Of a stretch of 64,000 nt of DNA, positions 8,490 through 16,994 are shown in pieces. Each line of letters begins with the position of its first letter. Position 1 is the first letter of the stretch. The stretch is from Blautia glucerasea (GTDB lineage: Bacteria > Bacillota > Clostridia > Lachnospirales > Lachnospiraceae): assembly GCF_020537505.1 (NCBI RefSeq), contig NZ_JAJBMO010000005.1, forward strand, positions 62,001-126,000. The letters are read 5' to 3'. Position numbers and translations under genes: made by a program. The notes under the pieces are model-generated. The model ran no database searches, had not been told where the DNA came from, and saw only the letters and a program-made list of their open reading frames with translations.

Positions 8490-8879
8490 ATGGAAATAAA
8501 TTATGCACTTATAGGCAAACGTATAAGAGAAACCCGCAAACAACGAGGATTATCTGCCGAGGAGCTGGCTGAAATCGCTGATCTTTCTACTGTTTATATA
8601 AGCTATATAGAAAATGCCAAGCGTAAACCCAGTTTAGAATCTTTAATCAAAATTAGCAATGCCCTTGAAATTACTATTGATGAATTACTCTATGGAAACT
8701 TGTTATACAATCCTACGGAATATCAAACTGATATTGATTTATTAATGGCAGATTGTACCAGCACTGAAAAACGTTACATATTCGAGGTTCTTTCAGCCAT
8801 AAAGAATATTTTACGAATCAATGATTGGCATCTATCCTCAAAACACAATTACGATGCTGATAACCCGAATGATTATTAA
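8490..8879 (+). CDS. XRE-family helix-turn-helix regulator
   Basis: A 129-residue protein with an N-terminal Cro/CI helix-turn-helix (residues 7-65: IGKRIRETRKQRGLSAEELA, then YISYIENAKRKPSLESLIKI). A C-terminal segment of about 60 residues lacks a recognised domain. The ribosome binding site is strong (GGAGGTG, seven bases before ATG). It stands alone, is followed by its own terminator, and lies upstream of the recombinase operon, so it is a candidate repressor of element excision (inference). Confidence 0.88.
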   Translation: MEINYALIGKRIRETRKQRGLSAEELAEIADLSTVYISYIENAKRKPSLESLIKISNALEITIDELLYGNLLYNPTEYQTDIDLLMADCTSTEKRYIFEVLSAIKNILRINDWHLSSKHNYDADNPNDY

Positions 8880-8910
8880 ATCATTCAATAACAATCAAAT
8901 ATCTATTTCT

Positions 8911-8955
8911 ACATAAACCATCCGTTAATCACTTAACGGATGGTTTATGTCTTTT
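8911..8955 (+). terminator. Terminator after the XRE gene
   Basis: Seventeen-base arms (8911-8927 and 8934-8950) pair perfectly around a six-base loop. A short T-run follows at 8952-8956. It separates the regulator from the recombinase operon. Confidence 0.85.
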
Positions 8956-8974
8956 TCAATCCAAAAATTCTATG

Positions 8975-8991
8975 ATAGTTGTATCAACTAT
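8975..8991. promoter_or_regulatory. Inverted-repeat operator before the recombinase
   Basis: ATAGTTG and CAACTAT flank TAT in a perfect 7+3+7 palindrome. It ends three bases before the AAAGGA ribosome binding site of the recombinase gene. A protein bound here would block transcription or translation of the recombinase. The half-site resembles that at 7948-7968. Confidence 0.5.
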
Positions 8992-9008
8992 AAAGGATGT
9001 CGCTATTG

Positions 9009-10862
9009 ATGAAAGAAAGTGAAGAACGAAGCAGTAATATTGATGAACAGAAAGCCAGAATCCGGCAAAGATACAAAGGTATTGATCCAGAAGAACTGGA
9101 AGTAATTCCGGCACTTCCACCAGAGGATATTTTTAAAACAGAAAAAAAACTACGAGTAGCTGTATATGCAAGGGTATCTACGGATGATCCACGCCAAACA
9201 TCCTCATATGAATTACAGAAAAATCATTATCAGGATGTAGTAAATAAAAATCCGAATTGGATGCTTGTCGAAATATATGCCGACGAAGGCATTTCAGGCA
9301 CTTCGCTTCAACATAGAGATGCATTCAAAAAAATGATTGAAGATTGTGAAGCCGGAAAAATTGATTTAATCATAACAAAAAGTGTATCCCGATTTGCAAG
9401 AAACGTTGTTGACTGTATCCGATATGTACGAGAGCTTTCTTCACTCCGTCCACCCGTCGGTGTATTTTTTGAAACAGAGCATTTAAATACTCTTGATCCC
9501 AAAAGCGAAATGATTCTGTCATTCATGTCAACACTTGCACAGGAAGAAAGTCATACCAAAAGTGAAATTATGAATTCTTCCATTGAAATGCGTTTTCGTC
9601 GGGGAATATTCCTTACACCTCCTCTGCTCGGATATGACCAAGACGAAAATGGAGATCTTGTAATCAATCCACATGAAGCTAAAATTGTGCAGCTTATTTT
9701 TTATATGTATCTGAATGGAAGCAGTACTCAACAAATTGCTGATTCTTTGACAGAACTCGGTTGTAAAACAAAAAAGAATAATGATGTCTGGTCATCCAGT
9801 ACCATACTACAAATCCTTCAAAATGAACGCCATTGTGGAGATGTTCTGGCGAGAAAAACATGGACTCCTAATTATCTTGACCATAAATCAAGGAAAAACA
9901 ATCAAGACCGTAATCAATACAGAAAAGTCGGACATCACGAAGCTATTATCTCCCGAGATGATTTCATAGCTGTTCAAAAATTAATTACAAATGCGAAATA
10001 TGGAAATAAAGAGATTTTACCAGAATTACATGTGATACAAGAAGGCTCTCTAAGTGGATTTATAAGCATTAATCCAAGATGGTCTGGATTTAAAGCTAGA
10101 GACTACTTTGAAGCATCTCAAAGCGTCCTTAAACCGGCAAATATGAATGTACCTGATACAATTACTGCTTCCGCCGGTTCCTTCGATTTAAGAGACTATG
10201 AAGTTGCCAGAGGACAATTTTTCTCCTCTGTTGGTCGGATTTCTGTTTCTTTTTCATATAAACAGATCTCTTTTAACAAAGATGCTATACGGAAATTTCC
10301 AAACATAAAATTTGTCGAACTGCTAATACACCCAAGCTCAAAACTACTTGCTATCCGACCATGTTCCTCTGAAACAAAAAATAAAGTGCAGTGGTCACGT
10401 CTCAAAGATGGTCAACTTATTCCAAAACCAATTTCCGGCGCTGCATTTTTGCCAACATTATACGAGATATTTAAATGGGACAAAAAATGCAAATATAGAA
10501 TATTAGGAGTTGCCCACCAAAAAGGCAATGAAAATGTCCTTATTTTCAACATGGACGATACAGAAATACGAATACCGACAAGTACCAACGACGTATCCGC
10601 CCCCAATAACAACATGCCTGATACAATATCTGATTCTAAGAGTGTGTTAGCTTATCCTGCCGACTGGATGAATAGCTTCGGTAATAATTACTATACTCAG
10701 TCTCAAGCGCCAGAATTAACAGAATTTACAGCAGACAAAAACTGGCAGACTGCTTCAGAAAGTAAACCTTATAAAGAACCCGAGCTACAAACCACTCCCA
10801 AAGAAACCATTATACAAAATATAAAGAATATTATTACAGAAATTAAAGGAGACACCCAATGA
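9009..10862 (+). CDS. Large serine recombinase with atypical C-terminal domain
   Basis: A 617-residue site-specific recombinase. The resolvase domain starts at about residue 48, with the nucleophile in VAVYARVSTDD (Ser57). A recombinase (PF07508-type) DNA-binding domain follows, at about 200-330. The usual CxxC zinc ribbon and coiled coil are absent. Instead there is GSLSGFISINPRWSGF and then a domain (about 385-530) with YEVARGQFF and VELLIHPSSKLLAIRPC. That domain recurs in the next two genes. The start is taken at ATG 9009, about 11 bases from AAAGGA; ATG 8997 is possible but lacks a site. It probably integrates and excises the island whose right end lies in cpaF. Confidence 0.9.
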   Translation: MKESEERSSNIDEQKARIRQRYKGIDPEELEVIPALPPEDIFKTEKKLRVAVYARVSTDDPRQTSSYELQKNHYQDVVNKNPNWMLVEIYADEGISGTSLQHRDAFKKMIEDCEAGKIDLIITKSVSRFARNVVDCIRYVRELSSLRPPVGVFFETEHLNTLDPKSEMILSFMSTLAQEESHTKSEIMNSSIEMRFRRGIFLTPPLLGYDQDENGDLVINPHEAKIVQLIFYMYLNGSSTQQIADSLTELGCKTKKNNDVWSSSTILQILQNERHCGDVLARKTWTPNYLDHKSRKNNQDRNQYRKVGHHEAIISRDDFIAVQKLITNAKYGNKEILPELHVIQEGSLSGFISINPRWSGFKARDYFEASQSVLKPANMNVPDTITASAGSFDLRDYEVARGQFFSSVGRISVSFSYKQISFNKDAIRKFPNIKFVELLIHPSSKLLAIRPCSSETKNKVQWSRLKDGQLIPKPISGAAFLPTLYEIFKWDKKCKYRILGVAHQKGNENVLIFNMDDTEIRIPTSTNDVSAPNNNMPDTISDSKSVLAYPADWMNSFGNNYYTQSQAPELTEFTADKNWQTASESKPYKEPELQTTPKETIIQNIKNIITEIKGDTQ

Positions 10863-11647
10863 GCGAGCAACCTATAAATCAATGGAATATGACTACAGAA
10901 CCTTCTGATATGATGAAAATCAACACACCTATGCCAATAACAGTCGCGCCCAGCCCCTCAAATCAAATGGAAGTCATTGACGATGATTCTTTCAGCTATG
11001 ACGGTTATCAAGTTGTACGTGGCGAATTCTTCGCTCATATTTACGAACCTTCGTTTACGTTTAATAACTACAAGGTATCTGTAAATACCGCCTGCATAAA
11101 AAAACTACCCGATGTCGAATATGTGCAAATATTAGTCAATCCCATTGAAAAAAAACTGGCTGTCCGTCCCTGTCGAGAAGAAGAAAAAGACTCTTTTCGT
11201 TGGTGTTCCTCTGGAAAAAAGCGTTCGCCAAAACAAATCACCTGTCGAATTTTCTTTGCTAAAGTGATATCTCTCATGGACTGGAATCCTAATTATCGGT
11301 ACAAGATTCTCGGCAAACTAATTCGTTCTGGCAATGAAATACTGTTCATTTTCGATTTAACTTCACCTGAAATATTTCCTCGTACTCTAAAAGACAATGG
11401 AACTGTAACCACTGCTAGGACACCTTCTTATCCTGAAGAATGGAAGAATCAGTTCGGTATTCCAGTGGAAGAACATCAAAAATCAATGCAAGTCAATATA
11501 TTTGAAGGCTACGCAGTATTTGACATACAAGAAAAGAAGAAGGCAACTGATAAATCCATAGAAAAAGCAAAAGAACCATCAACAGCAGAAAGTGAGGAAA
11601 AATCCTATGAACAACAAACACTCTTCCCATCCACTAATATGTATTGA
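10859..11647 (+). CDS. Paralogue of the recombinase C-terminal domain
   Basis: A 262-residue protein overlapping the recombinase stop by four bases (ATGA), so translation is coupled. Residues about 43-175 match the recombinase C-terminal domain: YQVVRGEFF corresponds to YEVARGQFF, and YVQILVNPIEKKLAVRPC corresponds to VELLIHPSSKLLAIRPC. YRYKILGKLI and EILFIFDL also align. A low-complexity Glu/Lys tail follows. No catalytic residues are visible. It may help the recombinase bind DNA or set its direction (inference). I know no name for the family. Confidence 0.8.
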   Translation: MSEQPINQWNMTTEPSDMMKINTPMPITVAPSPSNQMEVIDDDSFSYDGYQVVRGEFFAHIYEPSFTFNNYKVSVNTACIKKLPDVEYVQILVNPIEKKLAVRPCREEEKDSFRWCSSGKKRSPKQITCRIFFAKVISLMDWNPNYRYKILGKLIRSGNEILFIFDLTSPEIFPRTLKDNGTVTTARTPSYPEEWKNQFGIPVEEHQKSMQVNIFEGYAVFDIQEKKKATDKSIEKAKEPSTAESEEKSYEQQTLFPSTNMY

Positions 11648-12023
11648 CTTTAAAAAGAATCGTATACGAATCCACCGCAATACACTCCGTCAAATTGGTA
11701 ACCCAGAATATATTCAACTTCTTGTTAATCCTGATCAAAAAATGATAGGTATAAAGGCTAGTTGTGCGGAGGATAAATTGGCACATAAAGTTAAGGATTA
11801 TTTTGTCATCAATGGTAACAGTTATGAATTGTACAGCCGAGAATTACTATATTCACTTTCCCAACTTAACCTTTCTTGGGAGAAATTTAACATTTTTCGT
11901 TTAGAAGGCAATATTTACCCAGATAAAAAAATAGCTCTATTTTCCATGGATAACATCATCACAAAACTGCCACAAACAGAATTCAAATCAGAAATAATGG
12001 GAGATGAGTATGCGCAATTATAG
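11607..12023 (+). CDS. Third, shorter copy of the recombinase-associated domain
   Basis: A 138-residue protein. The start is taken at ATG 11607, preceded by GAGGAA; an upstream ATG at 11592 lacks a site. It overlaps the previous gene by about 40 bases in another frame. It is almost entirely the shared domain: IRIHRNTLRQIGNPEYIQLL followed by NPDQKMIGIKASC aligns with the YVQILVNP...LAVRPC core. The later segments NLSWEKFNIFRLEG and ALFSMDNI match the C-terminal half of the domain. The small size would suit a recombination directionality factor, but this is only inference. Confidence 0.78.
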   Translation: MNNKHSSHPLICIDFKKNRIRIHRNTLRQIGNPEYIQLLVNPDQKMIGIKASCAEDKLAHKVKDYFVINGNSYELYSRELLYSLSQLNLSWEKFNIFRLEGNIYPDKKIALFSMDNIITKLPQTEFKSEIMGDEYAQL

Positions 12024-12930
12024 TATATATACATTAAAAACAAAACTAGAATTCACCAATTTGTATCAATATCTCAGTGAAAAAGATTATAAACAACTTG
12101 AACAACAGATATTATGTCATTCCTATCACACCCCCATCTGCACATGGAATGGTATTGTCATTAATGGTATAGAAGCATATGAATTATTTCGTAAACACAG
12201 TATTCCTTTCCGAATAAAAAGACTCCATTTTTCCAGTAAAGAAGATGTAATTTCATGGATATGTACTGACCAACTTAAACGAGAGGATTTAACCAATATC
12301 AATAAAAAATACCTGATTGGGAAAAAATATGATGCTGAAAAAATTATAGTTTCAAGACAACTTTCATCTACGAATAAATCTCATATTTCCGGTGCAAGCA
12401 TCGCAGCAAAAAAAATATCCGAAGAATGTAATGTAGCAATGGCTACCGTTTACAAATATTCTGCTTACAGTAGTGCACTAGATATAATTGATGAAAAAGT
12501 TCCGGATTTTGTCAAACGAGTTCGTTCTGGTCAACTCTGGATTTCCCAAGCTAATATTATTGAGCTTTCAGGATTACCAAAAGAGCAACTTTTAAGTCTA
12601 AATAACTACCTTCTTGCCGAAAAGATAGAACATCTCAGTTATCATGATATGAAAAGGGAATTACTATGGAATAATTACGCCAAACCGATGTTAAGGAAAG
12701 AATCTTCCGTTTCTATTCCTTCAATACGCAACCTGCCACAATTTGATCCAGATGCGGAAATTGCAAGTCTTACATTGACGATTCCCTCGTGGAACAGTTC
12801 TATCGAAAGAGTATTAAAAGTTTCAGATTTTAAAATTGCATCTGATACAGCAAAATATAAGCTTAAATATCAGCTTATGTGTCTAATATCAACCACAAAT
12901 AATATTTTAAAAAAATTGGAGGAAATATAA
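12010..12930 (+). CDS. ParB-like protein of the recombinase operon
   Basis: A 306-residue protein. ATG 12010 is preferred (GGGAG six bases upstream). The N-terminus has ParB/Srx-like features: QQILCHSYHTPICTWNGIVI and then NGIEAYELFRKH, the 'C-P-V-W-N-G-I-I-DGH-R' type of pattern. ISWICTDQLKREDLT follows. The middle (about 120-165) has a likely helix-turn-helix (KKISEECNVAMATVYKYSAY). Related proteins bind DNA and some hydrolyse CTP. It overlaps the previous gene by 14 bases and is followed two bases later by a second ParB-like gene. Its role may be maintenance or regulation of the element. Confidence 0.7.
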   Translation: MRNYSIYTLKTKLEFTNLYQYLSEKDYKQLEQQILCHSYHTPICTWNGIVINGIEAYELFRKHSIPFRIKRLHFSSKEDVISWICTDQLKREDLTNINKKYLIGKKYDAEKIIVSRQLSSTNKSHISGASIAAKKISEECNVAMATVYKYSAYSSALDIIDEKVPDFVKRVRSGQLWISQANIIELSGLPKEQLLSLNNYLLAEKIEHLSYHDMKRELLWNNYAKPMLRKESSVSIPSIRNLPQFDPDAEIASLTLTIPSWNSSIERVLKVSDFKIASDTAKYKLKYQLMCLISTTNNILKKLEEI

Positions 12931-12932
12931 TT

Positions 12933-13847
12933 ATGGATGGAAATACCGAAGATTTACAAAAGTTTGTTCCCCAAGTGCATTTTGAGCAAATACCTATTAA
13001 AAATTTATGTTCAAATCAAGATTATCAACGTAATCTTTCCATCAAACACGTTCAGCGTGCTGCAGCTAATTTTGATCTTTATCAGATAAACCCTGTAAAA
13101 GTAAGTAGACGTGATGGGATAAATTATGTGTTCAACGGACAACACACTATAGAGATTGTTGCTCTCGTCTCTGGATCAAGAGAAACTCCTGTCTGGTGTA
13201 TGGTTTATGATGATCTTGTTTACACCCAAGAAGCAGATATTTTTGCAAATCAGATGAAATATGTCAAATCGTTATTACCTTATGAAATATTCATGGCTAA
13301 TATTGAAGCTGGTAATGATAGAGAACTTATTATTCGTGACCTTGTTGAATCATATGATCTCACTATTACTTCTTCCTCTCGCCCCGGAGGTATATGTGCT
13401 GTATCCACTTTAATTAATATCTATGAAAAATATGGTTTTCACACTCTTGATCGTGTTTTACGCCTTTGTGTTGCCACATGGGAAGGTGCGCCTATGTCCT
13501 TTAGTTCCAATATGCTTAATGCTATTGCCCGTCTGGATAATGCTTATGGAGAAACAATGAAAGATGACACCTTCAAAGAAAAAGTTGGGCGTGTCTCTGT
13601 CAGAGAAATCAGTCGTACTGCCAGAGAACGTCGTGCCGGTTCATTAGGATTCGCAGAAGCTCTTTTACTAGAATACAATAAAAAATCCAAGTATTCACTT
13701 CCTTTTGAGAAATTATACACTCATAAAACACCCAAAAAAAGAGAACCATCAACTGAAGATGAATCCGGTCAAAGTTCCACTCCAGAAGGTCAGTTAGATT
13801 TATTTTCTACGGATCAAGAGAATACTCAGGCTCTGCCAAACGAATAG
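12933..13847 (+). CDS. DUF6551-like / ParB-domain protein
   Basis: A 304-residue protein with a ParB-like N-terminus: IPIKNLCSNQDYQRNLS (about 20-36), then INPVKVSRRDGINYVFNGQH near 53-72, where NGQH corresponds to the DGxHR motif. A long helical region follows and ends in a low-complexity tail rich in Ser, Glu and Gln. It resembles DUF6551-type proteins of Firmicute phages and elements. It is the last gene of the five-gene rightward operon. The two tandem ParB-like proteins are different, not recent duplicates. Confidence 0.75.
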   Translation: MDGNTEDLQKFVPQVHFEQIPIKNLCSNQDYQRNLSIKHVQRAAANFDLYQINPVKVSRRDGINYVFNGQHTIEIVALVSGSRETPVWCMVYDDLVYTQEADIFANQMKYVKSLLPYEIFMANIEAGNDRELIIRDLVESYDLTITSSSRPGGICAVSTLINIYEKYGFHTLDRVLRLCVATWEGAPMSFSSNMLNAIARLDNAYGETMKDDTFKEKVGRVSVREISRTARERRAGSLGFAEALLLEYNKKSKYSLPFEKLYTHKTPKKREPSTEDESGQSSTPEGQLDLFSTDQENTQALPNE

Positions 13848-13857
13848 CGCAGAGCCT
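13828..13857 (+). terminator. Hairpin at the end of the recombinase operon
   Basis: AGGCTCTGC (13828-13836) and GCAGAGCCT (13849-13857) pair perfectly across the stop codon. AAGGCTCT near 13900 could compete for the second arm. There is no clean T-run, so termination is uncertain. Confidence 0.4.
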
Positions 13858-13934
13858 TCAGCCTTTAATTCTATCCATACTTTCAAAAGAACACCCTGCT
13901 TTAAGGCTCTCTTTCATGCAATCACTATTTTATC

Positions 13935-14243
13935 TTATCCCAAATTCATCAACCGCTCCATCCGCCACCTTATATATGAATACCCATTCCAAATATTTGC
14001 TTTTACCGGATACTCTTTCCTGTAAACAAATACAGTGTGATATTTAACAAAATGTATTCTACACCAATTATGTATATCTTTCATATATATGTTATTTATA
14101 CCATTCATCCACTGTTCTAAAGCCCATATGTCTTTATCTGACACTAACTCCATTATGAACAGTACATTATAATATTGAATGACACCTACTCTCTTCCTTT
14201 CCTCTATTAACCTTTTACACAATAACCTATACTTAATGTTCAT
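13935..14243 (-). CDS. Hypothetical protein at the island right end
   Basis: A 102-residue basic, aromatic-rich frame with no recognised family. AGGA lies seven bases before ATG 14243. It is the last open frame before the junction with cpaF and runs opposite to the recombinase operon. It could be a small element protein or a chance frame in AT-rich DNA. Confidence 0.4.
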   Translation of the reverse strand: MNIKYRLLCKRLIEERKRVGVIQYYNVLFIMELVSDKDIWALEQWMNGINNIYMKDIHNWCRIHFVKYHTVFVYRKEYPVKANIWNGYSYIRWRMERLMNLG

Positions 14244-14308
14244 ATCGTTCCTATGCCCCTCCCTCTAATCTATATTTTCCATCCTTATATACGTTATATA
14301 TATAATTA

Positions 14309-15184
14309 TTATATAGTACATATAAGTGCCTGCAGCATATCCATTGCTTCTCCTCCACGTACTTCGCCCACAATGATTCGTGATGGTCTCATTCGAAGGG
14401 CAGTCCGGATAAGATCCCGGATGCTTACAGGAGGTGCACCGTTAACACTTGCCGGTCTTGCTTCAAGGCGGACCAGATTATCGATCCCCTGAATTTTTAA
14501 TTCGGCATTGTCCTCAATTGTGATGATCCGCTCATCCTTGGGTATGTATTCAGACAACGCCCCCAGGAAAGTGGTCTTCCCACATCCGGTTCCGCCTCCG
14601 ATTACAATGGAATATCGGGCTTCCACCAGTTTTTCCAGAAACCTGGCACATTCTGGCGTTATGCTCCCCAGCTCGATCAGCCGCTCCATGGTGATCGGCT
14701 TGTCCGGAAAACGCCGGATTGTCAGGATAGGTCCATTTAAGGCAACTGGCGCAGCGACCACATTTACTCTGGAACCATTCTCCAGTCTGGCATCCACGAT
14801 CGGACTGGATTCATTTACAATACGATTGCATTTTCCTACGATCTGCTGAATCACATCCTCCAGCTTCTCCTGATCAGTAAAAGATTTCTTCCATCTTGTG
14901 AGCTTTCCTTTCCGTTCTACAAAAATGGCATCAGGGCCATTTACCATAATTTCAGTCACAGTTTCGTCTTCGATCAGCTCCTGCAGCACATCCAGTTTTC
15001 GTACAGAATAAAATAATTCCTGGCGAAGCTGTACCTTTTCTTTCAAGCTTACTCCAGATTCACGCAAAGTATTTACAATGAGCTCATCAATGGTTTCCAA
15101 AATCTCCTGGTCGGTAAGCTCCCGGTAAACATCCAGCTTTTCCATAAGCATTTTTCTCAGTTTACGAAATATTTCCTGGCTCAT
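14309..15184 (-). pseudogene. cpaF: Truncated tad pilus ATPase CpaF/TadA (5' part)
   Basis: A 291-residue frame. The N-terminal domain of secretion ATPases is followed by Walker A in VIGGGTGCGKTTFLGAL and by arginine-rich and Walker B regions ending in [17 protein letters not shown]. CpaF proteins normally continue with NTGHDGS...TGHANS and over 100 more residues; here five foreign residues (LICTI) and a stop follow. The cut coincides with the edge of the AT-rich island. It overlaps cpaE by four bases. As it stands the motor lacks its C-terminal catalytic part, so Tad pilus function is doubtful unless the island excises. Confidence 0.85.
14318..14332. other. Island/chromosome junction inside cpaF (putative att site)
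   Basis: Leftward reading of cpaF proceeds normally through ...MDMLQA and then changes at about 14328 to AT-rich sequence and a stop. Base composition also switches here. The CTGCAGGC segment is the last recognisable cpaF sequence. This is where the serine recombinase probably inserted the island. The exact core cannot be fixed without the other end or an empty site. Confidence 0.6.
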
Positions 15185-16191
15185 TCCTTTTCCTTTCTCA
15201 AAATCTCTCTCACATAATCTCCAAGTTCACTCCACAATAGTCCCTCAATGTAATTTTCCGGTGGGGTATTTCCTCCATGAAATGGCGGACGTACCTTTAC
15301 GGTTCTGGTAAGGATCTGAGGATAGTCCCAGATTCTTACCAGATTTTCAAACTGGGAAATCTTTGAGACGGATACCGGATCAGACAATACAGGCATATAT
15401 ATCCGCTGGCACATATCCAGCATTTGAAATGTGCCGTCTATTGCCCCTCCCATATCCAGGATCACCACCTCATAATTGCTGTGAAGCATGATCTCCTGCA
15501 GCAGTTTTTCCCAGTCCTCCCATTCAGTTCCGCGTATATCTTCTGGTGTACGCACTGGTGGAATGTAATCCAGATTACTGATGGTCTGTATCATGCTGTT
15601 CATCTTATAGATCAGGTTTCCATTTTCCTGGCGTACAAAATAAAGAAGATCGCTTAAATTCTGAGCAAAGCCCTTCCCCATCATTTCTTCAAAGCCAGAA
15701 TATTCTTCCAGGTTGAGATACAGCACAGCCCGGTCTCTTGCCAGGATCTGCCCCAAAGTAAGGGCAAAAGAAGTTTTCAAGCAGCGTCCTAAAGGAGAAT
15801 ATACAGCATAAATCTCTGTGGTCTTTTTCAGTACAGGAAAGACTACCGGCGCAACTGCCTTCTCTGCTCCATAACACGCCATTACTTCCCGGACTACATT
15901 GGAAGAAGCCTGATATTTATAAACGCTTGGATAACGGTCCAGTTCCGGAGGGTGCACGCCTTCCGAAAGTATAACAATTTTACCAATTTTTAACTCCTGC
16001 ACCTGACGGCACATAGCCTTCTGGGAAATCAACAGCAACTCAATCCGGTTAACTTTCCCATAGGCGATCAGACTCTCCACATTTGTAAACGCCTGGATTT
16101 CAAAGGGAATGTTTTTCTTCTGGTTCAGATAGTCCATAAAGTTCAGGGCATAATCCACTTCAAGATCGCAGACTGCAAAAATGTTCTTCAA
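15181..16191 (-). CDS. cpaE: CpaE/TadZ-like pilus localisation protein
   Basis: A 336-residue protein with an atypical receiver-like N-terminus (about 1-110) and a P-loop ATPase-like C-terminus of the MinD/ParA class. The Walker A position reads YSPLGRCLKTSFALTLG, so the canonical KGGxGKT is degenerate. VVILDMGGAID near residue 250 fits the Walker B region. TadZ/CpaE proteins place the Tad pilus machine at the cell envelope, and several have degenerate loops. Four-base overlaps on both sides tie it to the prepilin peptidase and to cpaF. Confidence 0.82.
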   Translation of the reverse strand: MKNIFAVCDLEVDYALNFMDYLNQKKNIPFEIQAFTNVESLIAYGKVNRIELLLISQKAMCRQVQELKIGKIVILSEGVHPPELDRYPSVYKYQASSNVVREVMACYGAEKAVAPVVFPVLKKTTEIYAVYSPLGRCLKTSFALTLGQILARDRAVLYLNLEEYSGFEEMMGKGFAQNLSDLLYFVRQENGNLIYKMNSMIQTISNLDYIPPVRTPEDIRGTEWEDWEKLLQEIMLHSNYEVVILDMGGAIDGTFQMLDMCQRIYMPVLSDPVSVSKISQFENLVRIWDYPQILTRTVKVRPPFHGGNTPPENYIEGLLWSELGDYVREILRKEKE

Positions 16192-16709
16192 TAGACACCT
16201 CCTGCATAGAGCAATGCACTTAGAAATATAGGAACTGTGAAATGAAAGTTTTCTGGCGGCATGCCGCTTTTGTAATAGGGTTCTCTTTTTCCTGTTTTAA
16301 GATAACCACAAAGGTAACGTAGTAAATAAAGGATTCGCTGGCTGAAAATGCCGCTTGAAACCATAAGAGCTGCTGATAGAACTGCTCCGATCAGAAAAGA
16401 ATAAAACATGCAATTTAGGATTTTCACAGGTCCCATCAGGCTTCCAAGCACGCTTAGAAGCTTGATATCACCGGCCCCCAGCATTCTGAAAAGGAACAAA
16501 ACCCCCAGAAGCAATACGGGAATCAGCAGACCGCAGATCCAGTTTCCCAGACTGCCCAAATCCTTTTCCCATAGGCGTGTACACAAGCTGATCAGCATGC
16601 AGAACAAGAGCCAGCCATTGTCTACCTTCGTCCTTTGAACATCCATCAGGACGGCACATCCCGCTGCTATGGCAGGGAATATTCTGTAAAAAAGCATAGA
16701 TGGATCCAT
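16188..16709 (-). CDS. cpaA: Prepilin peptidase CpaA/TadV (A24 family)
   Basis: A 173-residue membrane aspartyl peptidase with about five transmembrane segments. The two catalytic Asp are visible in LMDVQRTKV (about residue 23) and GAGDIKLLSVLG (near 80), the conserved GxGD motif. It removes leader peptides from Flp prepilins. It is the first gene of the leftward tad operon. The start may be ATG 16709 or ATG 16697; the only nearby purine-rich site (GAAGG) suits the second better. Confidence 0.88.
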   Translation of the reverse strand: MDPSMLFYRIFPAIAAGCAVLMDVQRTKVDNGWLLFCMLISLCTRLWEKDLGSLGNWICGLLIPVLLLGVLFLFRMLGAGDIKLLSVLGSLMGPVKILNCMFYSFLIGAVLSAALMVSSGIFSQRILYLLRYLCGYLKTGKREPYYKSGMPPENFHFTVPIFLSALLYAGGVY

Positions 16710-16764
16710 CCCTTCTTTGATGTAGAGTTTATCCGTAACAGGAGGGTATCCTTCGTATTTTCGC

Positions 16765-16798
16765 GTAGAAAAGTTCTACTATTTTATCTTTCGTAGAA
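16765..16798. promoter_or_regulatory. Inverted and direct repeats at the tad promoter
   Basis: GTAGAA (16765-16770) and TTCTAC (16774-16779) form a palindrome. The same motif recurs as CGTAGAA at 16792-16798. The repeats overlap and follow the -10 of the leftward promoter, a usual place for a repressor site. The regulator is unknown. Confidence 0.4.
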
Positions 16799-16812
16799 TA
16801 GGGAATTGTCAA
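16783..16812 (-). promoter_or_regulatory. Sigma-A promoter of the tad operon
   Basis: On the minus strand, TTGACA (complement of 16807-16812) is followed after 18 bases by GATAAA (complement of 16783-16788). It lies 74 bases upstream of the first tad gene. An additional inverted repeat, ACCAGA/TCTGGT at 16834-16850, sits upstream of the -35. Confidence 0.55.
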
Positions 16813-16938
16813 TCCGAAAGGATGACGTTCGATACCAGATGACTTCTGGTGAGTCTTATTATAGGTTCTCCATTTCCATTTGTCCAGTCCTTTTTTCAAA
16901 AATATGTAAAAAAACTATAAACCCTTTTGAAAAAAGAG

Positions 16939-16944
16939 TATAAT
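16939..16944 (+). promoter_or_regulatory. Probable -10 element of the SGNH hydrolase gene
   Basis: TATAAT lies 50 bases upstream of the start codon. No good -35 hexamer is seen at the proper distance. Confidence 0.35.
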
Positions 16945-16994
16945 CAATATTATAAAAAATCGTTTCTATACAGAATCAAGAAGAAGGGGAAATT

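Noticed and set aside
14253..14492. Rightward 79-residue frame at the island junction
   Set aside because: It spans the junction and is antisense to cpaF; the apparent length is chance.
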